A stretch of 64,000 nucleotides of DNA. It comes from Deltaproteobacteria bacterium (GTDB lineage Bacteria > Desulfobacterota > Desulfomonilia > Desulfomonilales > Desulfomonilaceae). The stretch is from the NCBI GenBank assembly GCA_021777225.1, contig JAJYDQ010000004.1:1-64000 (forward strand), given 5' to 3'. Numbering within the stretch: position 1 is the stretch's first letter; each line of letters begins with the position of its first letter. The notes beneath the pieces are model-generated. The model ran no database searches. It was not told the origin of the DNA and saw nothing but the letters and a program-made list of their open reading frames with translations. Below are positions 63,034-64,000 of this stretch, piece after piece. The position numbers and the translations under genes are program-made.

Positions 63034-63984
63034 ATGAATCGAAATAAATTCCATCATGTTTATGGCCCTGTTCCCTCGAGGCGTTTGGGGCGCTCACTGG
63101 GAGTCGATCTTGTGCCGTTCAAAACATGCTCTTATGATTGCGTTTATTGTCAGCTCGGAAAAACTTCCAAAAAGACCATTGATCGGAAAGAATATGTGGC
63201 CATAGAGGATGTGTTGGAGGAACTGGAGCTAAAACTCAGATTCGAAGCCTTCCCAGATTATATAAGTTTGGCAGGGTCCGGAGAACCAACTCTGAACCGG
63301 GGGATTGGTCATTTGATACATCGAATCAAGCGATTGACCACAGTCCCAATTGCTGTGCTTACCAACGGTTCCCTCCTGTGGATACCGGAAGTCCAGGAAT
63401 CTTTGTTGGAGGCGGACATTGTCCTCCCCTCTTTGGACGCTGGTGACGAAGTTTCATTTCGTTATGTCAATCGCCCACACAAAAGTATCTCGTTTGAAAC
63501 GATGGCCAAGGGCCTTGTGGATTTTACAGAGGTGTTTTCAGGCTCGGTATGGCTGGAGGTATTCCTTCTTGGTGGAGTCACGGGTGCTTCATCAGCGGTG
63601 AAAAAGATTGCTAGCCTGGCGAATGAAATTGGCCCAGAACGGGTTCAGTTGAACACAGTCTCACGCCCACCAGCAGAGGAGTTCGCTTTCCCAGTAAATG
63701 GGAAAAAGATGCAGGAATTAAAAAAACTTTTTCCAGACAATGTTGAGTTGATTACAGAAAACTGCCTCGGGAAAGTACCCATTACAAAGCAACAAGAAGC
63801 GAACAACTCGGATATCTTGGCGTTGCTCAGCAGACGTCCATGCACTGTTCAGGGCGTGTCAGTCGGATTAGGAGTTAATCCCGGCGAAGCAGCCAAACGA
63901 CTTCAGCTTCTTAATCAACAGGGGGATATTAAAGTTGTGCGTAGTAACGACATGATCTTCTATGAAAAAGTGGGACTCCGTTAA
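63034..63984 (+). CDS. Radical SAM protein, YGPVPSRRLG family
   Basis: A 316-residue radical SAM enzyme. The family start YGPVPSRRLGRSLGVDLVPFKTC is shown in part; the cluster motif is Cys32, Cys36, Cys39 (CSYDCVYC). SLAGSGEPTLN is the SAM-binding GEP motif. The C-terminal 65 residues (about 252-316: ILALLSRRPCTVQGVSVGLGVNP) look like a winged-helix domain, so DNA or protein binding is possible. It is 66 bases after the DUF364 gene. Proteins of this type are often encoded next to NifX-like or metal-cofactor genes. Substrate unknown. It ends 16 bases before the window edge. Confidence 0.86.
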   Translation: MNRNKFHHVYGPVPSRRLGRSLGVDLVPFKTCSYDCVYCQLGKTSKKTIDRKEYVAIEDVLEELELKLRFEAFPDYISLAGSGEPTLNRGIGHLIHRIKRLTTVPIAVLTNGSLLWIPEVQESLLEADIVLPSLDAGDEVSFRYVNRPHKSISFETMAKGLVDFTEVFSGSVWLEVFLLGGVTGASSAVKKIASLANEIGPERVQLNTVSRPPAEEFAFPVNGKKMQELKKLFPDNVELITENCLGKVPITKQQEANNSDILALLSRRPCTVQGVSVGLGVNPGEAAKRLQLLNQQGDIKVVRSNDMIFYEKVGLR

Positions 63985-64000
63985 CAGCGCAAGCGATCAT

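Noticed and set aside
1-64000. CRISPR arrays, toxin-antitoxin or phage genes
   Set aside because: No regularly spaced repeats, small coupled gene pairs of known type, or phage structural genes were seen.

Overview
The window looks like a chromosome segment of an anaerobic Desulfobacterota (former deltaproteobacterial) species, perhaps near Desulfomonile or the Syntrophobacterales. This is inferred from gene content: heterodisulfide-reductase (Hdr/Qmo)-type flavin/iron-sulfur subunits, an eight-haem cytochrome c, several radical SAM enzymes, a selenocysteine-type peroxiredoxin-like gene, a sigma-54 regulator, and Gram-negative envelope genes (Kdo transferase, outer-membrane barrel). No rRNA or tRNA gene, CRISPR array or prophage was seen.

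Layout. 1-2.9 kb: the end of an IS256-type element, a PaaK-like adenylating enzyme, a thioredoxin-type ArsC and an FMN-binding PPOX protein. 3.0-7.6 kb: a peptide-type ABC import operon without ATPases, followed by a PurN-like formyltransferase. 7.8-18.7 kb: housekeeping genes (serS, rlmI, acpS, folP, ftsH, an RluB-type synthase, dodecin, a radical SAM protein, radA, an XRE-cupin regulator). 18.7-26.2 kb: a lytic transglycosylase, an outer-membrane barrel, a three-gene Hdr/Qmo-like electron-transfer operon and a TPR protein. 26.4-38.5 kb: glyQS, an SH3 protein, rpmH-rnpA-yidD-yidC-jag, a LolA-like protein, waaA, and opposite them nrdR-ribD-tsaC. 38.7-50.9 kb: a NusG-II protein with a Gx-type transporter, a SPASM radical SAM protein, an HD-GYP response regulator, clpB, a CBS protein, larB, a ComEA-like protein, cimA, lysC and tsaE. 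50.9-53.1 kb: a remnant of a DUF3800 gene beside an IS1380-type element whose transposase carries one in-frame TGA.

53.2-57.4 kb holds a tightly coupled five-gene operon: a RibD-C reductase, a zinc-type dehydrogenase, a PTPS/QueD homologue with Glu in place of the catalytic Cys, a GT4 glycosyltransferase and a methyltransferase. It reads like a pathway for a glycosylated, methylated reduced pterin (or related heterocycle) and is the best candidate for an undescribed system. Directly after it, an AhpC/TSA-like gene has an in-frame TGA exactly at the expected first Cys of the WCPYC motif, followed by a SECIS-like hairpin, so it is very probably a selenoprotein.

58.2-64 kb holds a sigma-54 activator with a cysteine-bearing PAS domain. 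It is followed by a near-consensus -24/-12 promoter, a NifX-like/glycine-rich fusion, a DUF5320-like protein, an octahaem cytochrome, a DUF364 (putative metal-chelation) protein and a radical SAM protein. Together these look like a sigma-54-controlled metal-cofactor or redox locus. All functions were assigned by reading sequence and motifs; no database search was run.
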